DNA of 64,000 nt, from NCBI RefSeq assembly GCF_005434975.1, contig NZ_SKCJ01000002.1:992001-1056000 (forward strand), given 5' to 3'. Positions 1 to 9,449 of this stretch are shown here, one piece after another. Both the position numbers and the translations under genes were made by a program. Below the pieces are notes generated by a model. That model saw nothing but the letters and a program-made list of their open reading frames with translations, was not told the origin of the DNA and searched no databases. Source of the DNA: Parerythrobacter lutipelagi (lineage in GTDB: Bacteria > Pseudomonadota > Alphaproteobacteria > Sphingomonadales > Sphingomonadaceae). Each line of letters starts with the position of its first letter. Within the stretch, counting starts at the first letter, position 1.

Positions 1-1326
1 CTCGGTGTACAGTCCCCAGCCTTCGCCGAAGCCGGAGAAATAGACCCGTTGCCGAAACGGTGCGGCTTCGGGTTGTTCATTTGCAACCGCAGCCTGAAAA
101 CTGTGCCCTGGCGCGCATTCGTGCAGAGTCAGCGCCGGGATGTTGTACAGCGGTCGCGACGGCAGGTCGTAAGTGTTCATCTGGCAGGCATCGTATCCGC
201 CCCGTCCCGCCGTGTAGAACGGTGCTATGGCGGGATCGACTTCGCGGATCGAGAAACGGTGCCGCGGCAGGAAACCGAAATAGTCGCCCAACACGCCGTC
301 GACCCGTTTGGCCGTGTAAGCTGAGACGCCCATCAGCTCCTCTGGCGTCTTGGCCACAAACTGCGGATCGGTGCGCAGGAAGGTGACGAATTCGTCGAGT
401 GAGCCCTCGAACCCGGCCTCTTGCTTCACCTCTTCCATTTCGGCCGTGATCCGCGCGACTTCGGCAAGGCCGATCTCATGGATTTCCGGCGCGGTCAGCT
501 CGAGCGTGGTGTATTGGCGAATTTGCTGTTGGTAATATTCTGCGCCCTCGGGCATTTGCGAGGCAGCCAAAGAGGTCCGCGATTTCGGCAGATACTCGTC
601 CTGAAAAAAGGACAGCAGCCGGCGATAGGCAGGCGTTGCAAAGCGCTGGATGGCCCGCTCCCCCTCATCCTTCAATCGCGTGGCTTCGTCCTCCGCAATT
701 CGTGACGGCATAGCCTCGAACGGCCGCCAGAACGGGCTGTCTTGCGGGCTTTGGACCACATATGCCGCAATCGAAGCATCGCGACCTTCGAGGGTCACCC
801 GCGGGACGCTGAAACCTCGCGCAAGCCCCGCCCGCGCATTCTCGGTATGGTCGCTGAAATAACGCGGCACGTCGCGGATCCGAGAAATATAGGCCTCGTA
901 TTCCTCAACGGTGTTGAAGCCCCTGGCGGAGTCGAGATAACTCCAGAAATTGCTGTCGCTATCGAACGGCATTTCCCATTCGCGAAACCTTGTGTCGCCG
1001 ATCTGCTCTTCCAGCAGGGTGCGCATAACTGCTGCGTCGATGCGCGCGCTGTCGGACAGTTCATCAGTTGGCACAGCGCTCAGCCGGGCCAACAAATCAC
1101 GATAGAATTCGGCGCGCGCCTGATGTGAAGCAGGGGTCACTTTCCAAAGCCGGGTGGCCGGTTTGCGATTGCCGTTCTCATCGACTTCGCGCCCCGATTG
1201 CTCGAGCCCGAAAGCGTAATATTCGTCGCCCAGTTCGGCGATCTGTTCATCATGCGCTTCACCGGCCCACGCAGGCACGGCATACAGTGTGACCGCTGCC
1301 AGTACTGCTGTAAGGCCGATGCGCAT
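1..1326 (-). CDS. DUF885 family secreted metallohydrolase (C-terminus cut by window edge)
   Basis: The frame starts with an ATG at 1326 and runs off the left edge, giving 442 residues of a family usually near 600. Residues 1-21 form a signal peptide ending in PAWA, so the product is exported. The motif HECAPGH at about residues 402-408 fits the HExxxGH zinc site of the DUF885 family, whose members are thought to be peptidase-like hydrolases; the substrate is unknown. The ATG overlaps the grpE stop as TGATG, so it is translated as the last visible gene of the hrcA-grpE run. The family call is firm; the activity is inferred. Confidence 0.85.
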   Translation of the reverse strand, partial: MRIGLTAVLAAVTLYAVPAWAGEAHDEQIAELGDEYYAFGLEQSGREVDENGNRKPATRLWKVTPASHQARAEFYRDLLARLSAVPTDELSDSARIDAAVMRTLLEEQIGDTRFREWEMPFDSDSNFWSYLDSARGFNTVEEYEAYISRIRDVPRYFSDHTENARAGLARGFSVPRVTLEGRDASIAAYVVQSPQDSPFWRPFEAMPSRIAEDEATRLKDEGERAIQRFATPAYRRLLSFFQDEYLPKSRTSLAASQMPEGAEYYQQQIRQYTTLELTAPEIHEIGLAEVARITAEMEEVKQEAGFEGSLDEFVTFLRTDPQFVAKTPEELMGVSAYTAKRVDGVLGDYFGFLPRHRFSIREVDPAIAPFYTAGRGGYDACQMNTYDLPSRPLYNIPALTLHECAPGHSFQAAVANEQPEAAPFRQRVYFSGFGEGWGLYTE

Positions 1327-1913
1327 CAATCGGGTTTCTTTGCGACCCCGACCATCGCGGGCCGCAGCAGGCGATCACGGATCATGTATCCGGCCTGCAT
1401 TTCCTGCACGATAGTGCCGGGCTCATGCTCGTCGGTCGGGATCTCCATCATGGCCTGATGCTGGTTCGGATCAAGCGGAAGGCCCGCGGCTGCGATGCGG
1501 CTGATGCCGTGCTGGCTGAAAACCTTGTCGAGCTCTCTCTGTGTGGCTTCTATTCCGACAACCAGCCCCTTGAACTTGCTGTCTTCGCGCAGGTTTTCCG
1601 GCACAGCTTCGATGGCGCGCGCGAGATTGTCCGCCACAGACAGGATGTCTCGGGCGAATCCGGTTGCCGCATAGGTCCGCGCATCGGCGATGTCCTTCTC
1701 CGCCCGGCGCCGAACGTTTTGCGCTTCGGCCTTTGCGTACAGAGTTTCCTGCTTGGAAGTTTCCAAGTCATCACGCAGCTGCGCCAGCGCCTCCTCGACG
1801 CCGGTTTCGCTGTCCTCCGCCGCGTCGTCCTCGTCTGTGAGGAATTCCTCGGGAACGCCCTTCAGTTCTTGTTCTACGGCTTCGTCCTGCGGCCGCTTTT
1901 TGTCGTCGCTCAT
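1326..1913 (-). CDS. grpE: GrpE nucleotide exchange factor
   Basis: GrpE releases ADP from DnaK and so resets the Hsp70 chaperone cycle in the cytoplasm. The 195-residue product has an acidic, disordered N-terminus (about 1-45), a long coiled-coil helix (about 45-100) and the C-terminal beta domain with the conserved stretch ending YMIRDRLLRPAMV at about 173-187. Length is normal for the family. It lies 12 bp downstream of hrcA on the same strand, the usual hrcA-grpE pairing, while dnaK is not in the window. The stop overlaps the start of the DUF885 gene. Confidence 0.97.
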   Translation of the reverse strand: MSDDKKRPQDEAVEQELKGVPEEFLTDEDDAAEDSETGVEEALAQLRDDLETSKQETLYAKAEAQNVRRRAEKDIADARTYAATGFARDILSVADNLARAIEAVPENLREDSKFKGLVVGIEATQRELDKVFSQHGISRIAAAGLPLDPNQHQAMMEIPTDEHEPGTIVQEMQAGYMIRDRLLRPAMVGVAKKPD

Positions 1914-1925
1914 AGCTATCCGTGT

Positions 1926-2966
1926 CTATCCGATAAGTTTGCCCAATGATCGGGCTGTGAAGTCCACCATGGGGACGACGCGCGCGTAATTCAACCGCGT
2001 GGGACCGATCACCCCCAACACGCCAACCACCTTTCCCTGCCGGTCATGGTAGGGTGAAGCGATTACGGACGAGCCTGAAAGTGCGAACAATCTGTTTTCT
2101 GCGCCGATAAAAATGCGGGTCGAATCCGCGTCGCGGGCGACTTCCAGCAATTCAGCGACGGATTGCTTGTTTTCCAGATCGTCCAGCAATGAGCGCACTC
2201 TGTCGAGATCGTCGAGCGCACTTTCGTCGAGCAGATTGGCTTGACCGCGCACGATCAGCACAGGCCGCCTGGCCGCGTCCTCTGTCCAGACTGCGAGGCC
2301 CCGCTCGACCAGATCCTGACTCGCTTTGTCGAGCGCTGAACGACCTTCGGCAATCTCCTTGTGCATCGCTGCGCTGGCTTCGGTGAGAGTCCGCCCGGCG
2401 AGCCGCGCCGTGATGTAATTGCTTACCTGCTCGAGGATGTTGGCCGGCGTGTCGCCGATTTCGACCACCCGGTTCTCGATCCCTCCGTCCTCGCCCACTA
2501 GTATCGCCAGCGCCTTGCCTTGCCCAAGCGGGACAAGGGCGATCTGCGCCAGGCGCGGCTCTCGGCTCGGGATCATCACCATTCCGGCAGCACCGGAAAG
2601 GTCGGAAAGCATCGAACTGGCCGCCTCCAGCGCCTGTTCGATCGGCCCAGGTGCGGCAAGCCGTGCTTCGATCGCCTTGCGTTCTTCATGGCTTGGCTCG
2701 GCAACCTGCATCATTCCGTCGACGAACAATCGCAAGCCCGTGTCGGTCGGCATCCGTCCCGCACTGGTGTGCGGCGCGGCGAGCAGGCCGAGTCTCTCAA
2801 GATCGGCCAGAACCGACCGGATCGACGCAGGCGACAAGTCGACCCCGCCCTCGCCCGAGAGCGCCTTCGATCCGACCGGCTGCCCGCTGTCGAGATATCC
2901 CTCGACCACAAGCCGAAAGATGTCTCTTGCGCGTTCGTTAAGTTCAGTGACGGGTGGAGTGGGCAT
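1926..2966 (-). CDS. hrcA: HrcA heat-inducible transcription repressor
   Basis: HrcA represses groESL and dnaK heat-shock operons by binding the CIRCE inverted repeat and needs GroEL to fold. The 346-residue protein has the N-terminal winged helix (about 5-80, with LSPASIRSVLADLERLGLL and HTSAGRMPT), a central GAF-like domain and a C-terminal part ending with the GVLGVIGPTRLNYARVVPMV block. It starts at the ATG at 2966 and is transcribed away from rph. No CIRCE element was found in the 76-bp gap upstream, so it does not look autoregulated through that site here; its targets must lie elsewhere. Confidence 0.97.
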   Translation of the reverse strand: MPTPPVTELNERARDIFRLVVEGYLDSGQPVGSKALSGEGGVDLSPASIRSVLADLERLGLLAAPHTSAGRMPTDTGLRLFVDGMMQVAEPSHEERKAIEARLAAPGPIEQALEAASSMLSDLSGAAGMVMIPSREPRLAQIALVPLGQGKALAILVGEDGGIENRVVEIGDTPANILEQVSNYITARLAGRTLTEASAAMHKEIAEGRSALDKASQDLVERGLAVWTEDAARRPVLIVRGQANLLDESALDDLDRVRSLLDDLENKQSVAELLEVARDADSTRIFIGAENRLFALSGSSVIASPYHDRQGKVVGVLGVIGPTRLNYARVVPMVDFTARSLGKLIG

Positions 2967-3042
2967 AGCGTCAATCTAGTCATTGGCCTCAAAGCCACAA
3001 GCGCGTAACGCGGCGCCAACGATTCAGCAAAGGACAATATCC

Positions 3043-3756
3043 ATGCGACCTTCCGGCCGTTCCCCCGACGAAATGCGCGAGATTACAATCGAAACCGGCT
3101 TCACCAAACATGCCGAAGGCTCATGCCTCGTAAGCTTTGGCGATACGCGCGTGCTTTGCACTGCCAGTGTTGAGCGGAATGTACCGCCATGGATGCGCGG
3201 GAAAGGCGAAGGCTGGGTTACGGGCGAATATTCGATGCTCCCCCGCGCCACCCATACGCGGGGATCGCGTGAAGCGGCGCGCGGCAAGCAGTCGGGCCGA
3301 ACGCAGGAAATCCAGCGGCTGATCGGCCGCTCTTTGCGGGCCGTGGTCGATCTCAGAAAGCTGGGCGAACGGCAAGTCACGCTCGATTGCGATGTGATTC
3401 AGGCCGATGGCGGCACCCGCACTGCGTCCATTTCCGGCGCGTGGGTGGCCTTGCGGCTTGCAGTGAATGGCTTGCTTGCAAGCGGAGATCTGAAGGTCGA
3501 TCCGATTGCGGCTCAAGTCGCGGCGATCAGCTGCGGGATCTATAACGGCAATCCGGTGCTCGATCTGGACTATGACGAGGATTCAAATGCCGACGCCGAT
3601 GCAAATTTTGTGTTGATTTCCGGCGGACAGATCGCTGAAGTCCAAGCGACAGCCGAAGGCGCCACTTATGATGAAGAGGGCCTGCTTCGCTTGCTTCGCC
3701 TCGCCAATATCGGCTGCGACCGGATTTTCCAGGCTCAGTTGGACGCGGTAAAGTGA
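3043..3756 (+). CDS. rph: Ribonuclease PH
   Basis: RNase PH is a phosphorolytic 3'-to-5' exoribonuclease that trims tRNA precursors. The 237-residue length matches the family. Recognisable blocks are the N-terminal [12 protein letters not shown], the [21 protein letters not shown] active-site region in the first third, and the [20 protein letters not shown] block near residue 120. A frame opens upstream at 2983, but the ATG at 3043 follows an AAAGGA ribosome site and begins exactly where the family does. The stop overlaps the rdgB start as GTGA. Confidence 0.97.
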   Translation: MRPSGRSPDEMREITIETGFTKHAEGSCLVSFGDTRVLCTASVERNVPPWMRGKGEGWVTGEYSMLPRATHTRGSREAARGKQSGRTQEIQRLIGRSLRAVVDLRKLGERQVTLDCDVIQADGGTRTASISGAWVALRLAVNGLLASGDLKVDPIAAQVAAISCGIYNGNPVLDLDYDEDSNADADANFVLISGGQIAEVQATAEGATYDEEGLLRLLRLANIGCDRIFQAQLDAVK

Positions 3757-4382
3757 CCAGAAAGCTCGGCGGCGGCTCGCTGGTCATCGCCACCCATAAT
3801 TCCGGCAAGCTCAAGGAAATCGGCGCCTTGCTCGATCCCTATGGCCTGAAATGTATCAGTGCCGGATCGCTTGGTTTGCCCGAGCCCGCCGAGACCGGGA
3901 AAACCTTCGTGGAAAACGCGCTGATCAAGGCCCGTGCAGCGGCAGAAGCATCCGGGATCGTGGCGCTGGCGGACGATAGCGGCTTGTCGGTCGATGCGTT
4001 GGGCGGGCGGCCCGGCGTCTACACCGCCGATTGGGCAGAGCGCCAGTGGTTCGAAGGCGACGCCGGCCGCGACTGGTACATGGCGATGGGCAAGGTCGAA
4101 GGCATGTTGCAACAACTCGGCCCGGACATCGATCGGAGCGCAGCGTTTCACTGCGTGCTGGCGATTGCATGGCCGGATGGAGAATACGCGGCGTATGAAG
4201 GCAAATGCCCCGGTTCGCTGACATGGCCACCCCGCGGCACACTGGGATTTGGCTACGATCCGGTATTTGTTCCGCAAGGGCGCGAGCAGACTTTCGCGGA
4301 GATCGACCCGGAAGAAAAACATGCCATCAGCCACCGCGCCGATGCCTTTGCCAAGCTGGTTGCGGATCAGTTTGGTGGCTGA
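3753..4382 (+). CDS. rdgB: RdgB/HAM1 non-canonical purine NTP pyrophosphatase
   Basis: RdgB hydrolyses dITP, ITP and XTP to monophosphates and so keeps deaminated purines out of DNA. The product has 209 residues with the N-terminal [14 protein letters not shown] nucleotide-binding motif, [13 protein letters not shown] near residue 50, and [18 protein letters not shown] near residue 70, which holds the metal-binding aspartates. A C-terminal SHRADAF motif is also present. It starts with GTG at 3753, overlapping the rph stop. It abuts the convergent CAP-family gene with no gap. Confidence 0.97.
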   Translation: MTRKLGGGSLVIATHNSGKLKEIGALLDPYGLKCISAGSLGLPEPAETGKTFVENALIKARAAAEASGIVALADDSGLSVDALGGRPGVYTADWAERQWFEGDAGRDWYMAMGKVEGMLQQLGPDIDRSAAFHCVLAIAWPDGEYAAYEGKCPGSLTWPPRGTLGFGYDPVFVPQGREQTFAEIDPEEKHAISHRADAFAKLVADQFGG

Positions 4383-4910
4383 TTACTTGGGGGCAATCGG
4401 CCAATCGTAAATGTTCCCGGTCGGGCGATAACGGCAGACAAGGAATTCGTCGCGATCATTGCTGGCGACCGCACACCCGACCTCTTCTGTCCACGGCCAG
4501 ACGATCTGTGTGTAGTGACCGACGTCGACCCATTTGCCCGTTCGCGAGACATCGGGAAACTTGCCCGGCTTGAAATAGCGTTTTTCGTCGACGAACCGCC
4601 CGATCATGTCGCCCGCGGTGAAAGCCCGGTCGGTACCCTGCCAAAGGTTTTCACCCTCGCCCCGCCGGGTACTGGCAGGTGAATGCTCCAAACTGCCCTT
4701 GCGCGAGAGGACGACCGCATAGGACCGTGCATCGCGTGCAAGATCGTCCGCCCAACGCAGCGGTTTCGCACCGAAATCGCGCCGTGCGTCGTTGTGCGTC
4801 TGCAGCAGTTCCCGCTCGAACGGATGCAAGGCTCCATTAGCCAGCGCGGCCGGAGCTATCACGCCAAGCGCGGCAGACCCGATTGCGAATATCTTTGCGA
4901 CCCGTCCCAT
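4383..4910 (-). CDS. CAP-domain (SCP/PR-1-like) secreted protein
   Basis: The 175-residue product has an N-terminal signal peptide (MGRVAKIFAIGSAALGVIAP, cleaved around ALA-NG at 24-26) followed by a single CAP domain. Family motifs seen are the early HNDARR, the GENLW block, GHYTQIVW, and CAVA...FLVCRY near the end. CAP proteins are extracellular or periplasmic; bacterial members have no agreed function. The open frame continues upstream to 5516, but that part is antisense to hemW and the ATG at 4910 gives the natural signal peptide. It is divergent from hemW. Confidence 0.9.
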   Translation of the reverse strand: MGRVAKIFAIGSAALGVIAPAALANGALHPFERELLQTHNDARRDFGAKPLRWADDLARDARSYAVVLSRKGSLEHSPASTRRGEGENLWQGTDRAFTAGDMIGRFVDEKRYFKPGKFPDVSRTGKWVDVGHYTQIVWPWTEEVGCAVASNDRDEFLVCRYRPTGNIYDWPIAPK

Positions 4911-4964
4911 CTGAAGCGGTTTGTGCTTGTCGCGGTTAACACTGCCTGAAACAATAGGATTACC

Positions 4965-6116
4965 ATGGCTCGCGCACTCTACATCCATTGGCCCTTCTGC
5001 CTGAAAAAATGCCCCTATTGTGATTTCAACAGTCACGTCCGGGCAGAAGTCGATCACGCCCTGTGGGAACGCGCGATGCTCGCCGACATGCGGCACGAGC
5101 ACGTGGTATCGGACAGTGGGCCGCTGACATCGATATTTTTCGGTGGCGGAACGCCTTCTCTGATGCCGCCCGGACTGGTGGCGCGATTGCTGGTCGAAGC
5201 GGAGCAACTGTGGGGTTTCGACCCTGGCATCGAGATTACGCTCGAAGCCAATCCCTCGTCGGTTGAAGCAGGCAAGTTCGCAGATCTGAACGCTGCCGGG
5301 GTGAACCGCGTTTCGCTTGGGCTGCAATCGCTCGATGACAGGACGCTGGGCTTCCTTGGGCGGTTGCATTCGGTCGAAGAGAGCCTTGAAGCGCTTGGCA
5401 TCGCGCAGCGGGTGTTCGAGCGGGTCAGTTTCGACCTGATCTACGCGCGGCCCAAACAAAGCGAGGCGCAATGGCGTGCAGAGCTTGCGCGCGCCTTGAG
5501 CTTCGGGACGCAGCATCTCTCACTCTATCAATTGACGATCGAACCGGGGACACGCTTTGCCACCGATGTTCGGCGGGGCGTATTCTCACCGCTTGAGGAT
5601 GATCCGGCGGCAGACCTGTTCGCGGTAACGCAGGAAATGACTTCGGCGGCGGGGCTCCCTGCTTACGAAATCAGCAATCACGCAGCGGCAGGGCAGGAGA
5701 GCCGCCATAATCTGACCTATTGGCGCTATCAGGATTATGCCGGGATTGGGCCGGGTGCGCATGGGCGCAGGGCGGGCTGCGCGACCCAGCGCCACAAGAA
5801 ACCGGAGAATTGGCTCTCGGCGATCGAGCAGCACCGCTGCGGCCTGTCGGAAGAGCGCCCACTCGTGCCGGCAGAGGCCGCGACCGAGGCCTTGCTTATG
5901 GGGTTGAGACTACGCGAGGGGATCGACCTGACAGCACTTGGCCAGCGATTCGATCTCCGGCGCGATGCACTGGTCGATCAGGAGCGGCTCGACTTCTATC
6001 GCAACCTCGGTTTCGTGTGGGAGCGCGGCGGAAGGATTGGCGCCACTCAAGCCGGTATGGGCGTGCTCGACGCGCTGCTGGGCGAGTTGGTCGCCAGCGA
6101 TCTGGTTGCTTCGTGA
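4965..6116 (+). CDS. hemW: HemW radical SAM heme chaperone
   Basis: HemW is a cytoplasmic radical SAM protein that binds heme and delivers it to respiratory enzymes. It was long annotated as oxygen-independent coproporphyrinogen oxidase. The 383-residue product starts MARALYIHWPFC and carries the CxxxCxxC iron-sulfur motif at C12, C16 and C19, followed by FFGGGTPSLM near residue 64. The C-terminal HemN-type domain is present. It lacks the N-terminal extension of true HemN. The position after rph-rdgB is typical for alphaproteobacteria. The stop overlaps the recombinase start as GTGA. Confidence 0.95.
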   Translation: MARALYIHWPFCLKKCPYCDFNSHVRAEVDHALWERAMLADMRHEHVVSDSGPLTSIFFGGGTPSLMPPGLVARLLVEAEQLWGFDPGIEITLEANPSSVEAGKFADLNAAGVNRVSLGLQSLDDRTLGFLGRLHSVEESLEALGIAQRVFERVSFDLIYARPKQSEAQWRAELARALSFGTQHLSLYQLTIEPGTRFATDVRRGVFSPLEDDPAADLFAVTQEMTSAAGLPAYEISNHAAAGQESRHNLTYWRYQDYAGIGPGAHGRRAGCATQRHKKPENWLSAIEQHRCGLSEERPLVPAEAATEALLMGLRLREGIDLTALGQRFDLRRDALVDQERLDFYRNLGFVWERGGRIGATQAGMGVLDALLGELVASDLVAS

Positions 6117-7009
6117 CGGAAGCGGATTTCCTTGAGGCATGGCGGGAACATCTGACCGACCACCGCCATCGATCGCCGCATACGGTGCGGGCCTACCTGT
6201 CGGCGGCATCACGCCTGCTGGCATTTCGGAAGTTCGCCAGCTGGGGCCAGATCACAGCAATCGACGGGCCCGAACTGCGCCGCTATCTCGCGCGGCGGCG
6301 CGCCGATGGTCTGGGCAACGCTTCGGTGGCGCGAGAACTTTCCGCGCTGAAGGCCTTCATTGCCTTTGCCGGGCAGCAGGCTGGACGACACGATGCCACA
6401 GCCCCGCGTCTGCGCGGTCCGCGCCTGAAGAAGGGTCTGCCCCGCCCGGTGTCACCAGACGATGCGCGCAATGTGGCCGAGATGGTATCCGCGCTTGGAC
6501 AGCAAGACTGGATCGGCGCGAGAGATCGCGCGGTTCTGTTGTTGCTGTATGGCGCCGGTTTGCGGATCGCAGAGGCCCTATCGATCAAAGGTGGAGATTT
6601 GCCACTGGGTGAAACGCTGTCCGTGATTGGCAAAGGGCGCAAGCAACGAATCGTTCCGATTCTGCCGATCATTCGCGAAGCGGTGGAAGACTATGTCGAG
6701 CGTTGCCCGTGGCCCCTGTCGAAAGACGGTCCGGTTTTCGTGGGCGTGAAAGGCGGGCCGCTCAATCCGGGGATGATCCAGAAGGCAATGGCGCAGGCAC
6801 GCAAAGCGCTGGGCTTGCCTGCAACGGCGACACCGCACGCGCTGCGGCACAGCTTTGCGACCCACCTGCTGGGTGCTGGCGCTGACTTGAGAAGCCTGCA
6901 GGAATTGCTCGGCCACGCGAGCCTTGGATCGACGCAGATATACACCAAGGTCGATACCGCAACGCTGCTGGATAGCTATCGCAACGCCCATCCGCGCGAA
7001 AAGAAATAG
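6113..7009 (+). CDS. xerC: XerC-type tyrosine recombinase
   Basis: XerC acts with XerD at dif to resolve chromosome dimers. The 298-residue protein has an N-terminal SAM-like core-binding domain (about 1-90) and a C-terminal catalytic domain. The catalytic residues visible are R151 (GAGLRIAEAL), H242 and R245 (HALRH), H268 (LLGHASLGS) and nucleophile Y277 (QIYTKV). The GTG at 6113 overlaps the hemW stop; an open frame reaches back to 5720, but that is hemW in another frame. Length and lack of nearby mobile DNA favour a housekeeping Xer protein over a phage integrase. XerC is preferred to XerD on resemblance only. Confidence 0.88.
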   Translation: MTEADFLEAWREHLTDHRHRSPHTVRAYLSAASRLLAFRKFASWGQITAIDGPELRRYLARRRADGLGNASVARELSALKAFIAFAGQQAGRHDATAPRLRGPRLKKGLPRPVSPDDARNVAEMVSALGQQDWIGARDRAVLLLLYGAGLRIAEALSIKGGDLPLGETLSVIGKGRKQRIVPILPIIREAVEDYVERCPWPLSKDGPVFVGVKGGPLNPGMIQKAMAQARKALGLPATATPHALRHSFATHLLGAGADLRSLQELLGHASLGSTQIYTKVDTATLLDSYRNAHPREKK

Positions 7010-7035
7010 CCAGAATACCAGTTCGGCCGGTCCGG

Positions 7036-8133
7036 CTAGTCGGGCACGACCCACTTGATCGATATGGCCTGGTATTTGAGTCCTTCGTAATCGCCCTCGC
7101 CTTCTGCGAAGTCGAAGCGGCCGTAACGGGCCAGCTGCAGGCAGGTGTCGTTATCCAGATAGACGTGGCCCGAAGTCTTTACGGGCCTGCATGTGGCGAC
7201 CCGGCCATTTCGATTGATCCCGATGATCACATCGGTCCTGCCGTCGAGATCCATCCTTATGGCACGACTCGGGTACTGGATGCGCGCTGCGGCAGAGGGC
7301 CTGATAGTCGCCTGATCACGGGTAAAATCGGGCAATTCGGACAGCTTGCGAGAGGCATATTTCGGAGTTCGCTTCAATGCATCGCTGCGCGGAGACGCCG
7401 TATAGAAATATTGCAGCGTGGTGTCGGCCCGGTTCACCGGAATGTCGCAGCGCATTTTCACGCTTCTCTTATCCACGCTGTCAACCTCGCGGCACGACGT
7501 GTCTCGCCATTCGTCATCGTCTTCGAACTTGTCACAAAGTACTGCCCGCTCCGGCGGAGAGATCACCATCCGGGCATCCGCAGGTCGCGCATAGCAACTG
7601 TAAACGATGCCGCTCTCGCGATCCAAGCCGCTGACAATGAAGCCGGCAGTCTCCGCGCTCCCTGCGTCGAGATCATCCAAGGCAATTGTATGAGTTGGAG
7701 CAGGCTGTGCAGCGAAGCTGATCGCAATCCGTCCATGCTGGCCCGCCAAATCATAGGAACTGAATGGCGTAACGGTGGCCGATTGCATCAAGGCGGCGCA
7801 AATAAGCTCGCGCTGTGCTGGCGACAATTCTTCCGCCATGGGGGTGCAGCGCAGCGGCTTACCCTGTTGGTCGACATACAGATCGACATCCTGCTTCATA
7901 CGCACCGGAAGTCTACCCAACGGTATGAGGGCCCTCTGGTCGGGTTCGAAAGACATGGCCGAAACGCGATGTATATCCACATCGTTCACTGGAGGCTCTG
8001 CCGGCATGTGGATTGTGCGCGTCGTAATGGCGGTGTATTCGGTCGGCTGTTTCGGGTCGTTCTGGGCAGCCGTTGGCGACGCTAAGGTGGCCGCAGCCGA
8101 TATGCTGGCGATCATGCCAATGAACAGACGCAT
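7036..8133 (-). CDS. Secreted protein with TonB-like C-terminal domain, function unknown
   Basis: The 365-residue product has a signal peptide (about 1-23, ending SPTAAQ) and a C-terminal region of about 80 residues (RIQYPSRAIRMDLDGRTDVI onward) resembling the TonB C-terminal fold: a YP start, a GxTDVxIGINxxGRV strand pair and a cysteine pair. The middle part is unassigned and contains several cysteines. There is no N-terminal anchor typical of a true TonB, so it is probably periplasmic. The ATG at 8133 is chosen over the GTG at 8136 because AGGAG lies 6 bp ahead of it. It overlaps the gshB stop as TGATG. Confidence 0.7.
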   Translation of the reverse strand: MRLFIGMIASISAAATLASPTAAQNDPKQPTEYTAITTRTIHMPAEPPVNDVDIHRVSAMSFEPDQRALIPLGRLPVRMKQDVDLYVDQQGKPLRCTPMAEELSPAQRELICAALMQSATVTPFSSYDLAGQHGRIAISFAAQPAPTHTIALDDLDAGSAETAGFIVSGLDRESGIVYSCYARPADARMVISPPERAVLCDKFEDDDEWRDTSCREVDSVDKRSVKMRCDIPVNRADTTLQYFYTASPRSDALKRTPKYASRKLSELPDFTRDQATIRPSAAARIQYPSRAIRMDLDGRTDVIIGINRNGRVATCRPVKTSGHVYLDNDTCLQLARYGRFDFAEGEGDYEGLKYQAISIKWVVPD

Positions 8134-9080
8134 CACAGTCTCCTCTCGATCGCATCCCAGATCAGCGCTGGTGTGTCCGTCCCGTTAAATTCGTCGATCG
8201 CGACGATCCCGGTTGGTGACGTCACGTTGATCTCCGTCAGCCATTTGCCGCCGATCACATCGATCCCGACAAACACCAGACCCCGCTTCTTCAGTTCCGG
8301 TCCCATTGCCGCGCAGATTTCCTCTTCGCGAGCCGTCAGCTCGGCGGCTTCTGCATATCCGCCTTGCGCAAGGTTCGACCGAAATTCGCCCTCACCGGGG
8401 AAGCGATTGATCGCCCCGCTGACTTCACCGTCGACCAGCACAATGCGCTTGTCGCCCTCGGCGACTTCGGGAAGGAATGGCTGCACCATATGCGGCTCCG
8501 GCCATGTCTGATTGAAGACTTCAGACAGGGCTGAAAGATTGGTGCCGTCGGCTTCGATCCTGAAGATCGCCTTGCCGCCATTGCCATGCAGCGGTTTCAC
8601 CACAACCGCACCATATTTTGCATGAAATGCGCGGATGTCTTCCAGCTTACGCGCGACCAGTGTTGGCGGCATGAATTGTGCATAGTCGAGCACGAACATC
8701 TTTTCCGGCGCATTGACCACTTCGCGCGGGTCGTTGACCACCAGAGTATGCCCTTTGAGCCGGTCGAGCAGCAGAGCGGCGCTGATATAGCCGAGTCCGA
8801 ACGGTGGGTCCTGCCGCATCAGGATCACATCGATATCGGCGGCGAGATCGATCTTCCTTGTCTCGCCCTGCCACTCGAAATGCGCGCCTTCTACGCGCTG
8901 GACAGTCAGCGGACGTGCCCATGCGGTGATCCGGCCGTCCTCATAGGCCAGTGTGGTAACATCGTAATGCCAGACCTTATGTCCTCTTGCTTGCGCTCCC
9001 AACATCAGCGCGAAACTCGAGTCCCCTTTAATGTTGACGCTTTCGATCGGGTCCATCTGGACAGCTACGCGCAGGCTCAT
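8133..9080 (-). CDS. gshB: Glutathione synthetase
   Basis: GshB ligates glycine to gamma-glutamylcysteine using ATP, the last step of glutathione synthesis. The 315-residue product matches the family length. It starts with the GshB-specific MSLRVAVQMDPIESVNIKGD and contains the ATP-grasp blocks VVKPLHGNGGKAIF (about residues 158-171), GDKRIVLVDGEVSGAINRFP and the C-terminal GIDVIGGKWLTEINVTSPTG with metal-binding Glu and Asn. It sits downstream of yraN and rsmI on the same strand, a common alphaproteobacterial order. Confidence 0.97.
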   Translation of the reverse strand: MSLRVAVQMDPIESVNIKGDSSFALMLGAQARGHKVWHYDVTTLAYEDGRITAWARPLTVQRVEGAHFEWQGETRKIDLAADIDVILMRQDPPFGLGYISAALLLDRLKGHTLVVNDPREVVNAPEKMFVLDYAQFMPPTLVARKLEDIRAFHAKYGAVVVKPLHGNGGKAIFRIEADGTNLSALSEVFNQTWPEPHMVQPFLPEVAEGDKRIVLVDGEVSGAINRFPGEGEFRSNLAQGGYAEAAELTAREEEICAAMGPELKKRGLVFVGIDVIGGKWLTEINVTSPTGIVAIDEFNGTDTPALIWDAIERRL

Positions 9081-9098
9081 GTTTGCTCCGGTTCCGAT

Positions 9099-9449
9099 TT
9101 AGGGCTGGTAGGCATTGGCGATGTGGCGCGGGAAACCCCCGGGTGCAAGCAGGATGACATCGATCCGCATGTCCTCCCCCGAAAGCGCATATTTGTGCGC
9201 CACGGCTTCAGCCGCTGCTGCGACGCGCCGGAGCCGGTATTCGTCGATCGCATGATCGAGGTCCTCGCTTCGCTTGCGCCATTTGACTTCGATGAAAGCA
9301 ATGAGCGCACCGCGTCTTGCCACCAGGTCGATTTCTCCCGCCGGTGTTTTTACCCGCCGGTCGAGGATCGACCATCCCTTGAGCATCAGCCATGCCGCAG
9401 CGCGCTTCTCTCCGTCGCGCCCGCTGCGTTCGGCCAGCTGCCGCTTCAT
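9099..9449 (-). CDS. YraN/UPF0102 family nuclease-fold protein
   Basis: This 116-residue protein belongs to the YraN (UPF0102) family, which has a restriction-endonuclease-like fold and no settled role. The conserved core is visible: GEKRAAAWLMLKGW, then the PD-ExK-like site GEIDLVARRG...LIAFIEVKWRK, then DHAID and RIDVILL. The start overlaps the rsmI stop as ATGA. The rsmI-yraN pairing, with an LpoA-like gene next door, is conserved across Proteobacteria. Confidence 0.93.
   Translation of the reverse strand: MKRQLAERSGRDGEKRAAAWLMLKGWSILDRRVKTPAGEIDLVARRGALIAFIEVKWRKRSEDLDHAIDEYRLRRVAAAAEAVAHKYALSGEDMRIDVILLAPGGFPRHIANAYQP

Noticed and set aside
2967-3042. Possible CIRCE operator upstream of hrcA
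   Set aside because: The gap has no TTAGCACTC-N9-GAGTGCTAA or close variant on either strand.
5720-6112. N-terminal extension of the recombinase
   Set aside because: The extension lies in another frame of hemW and precedes the natural N-terminal domain; GTG at 6113 overlaps the hemW stop.
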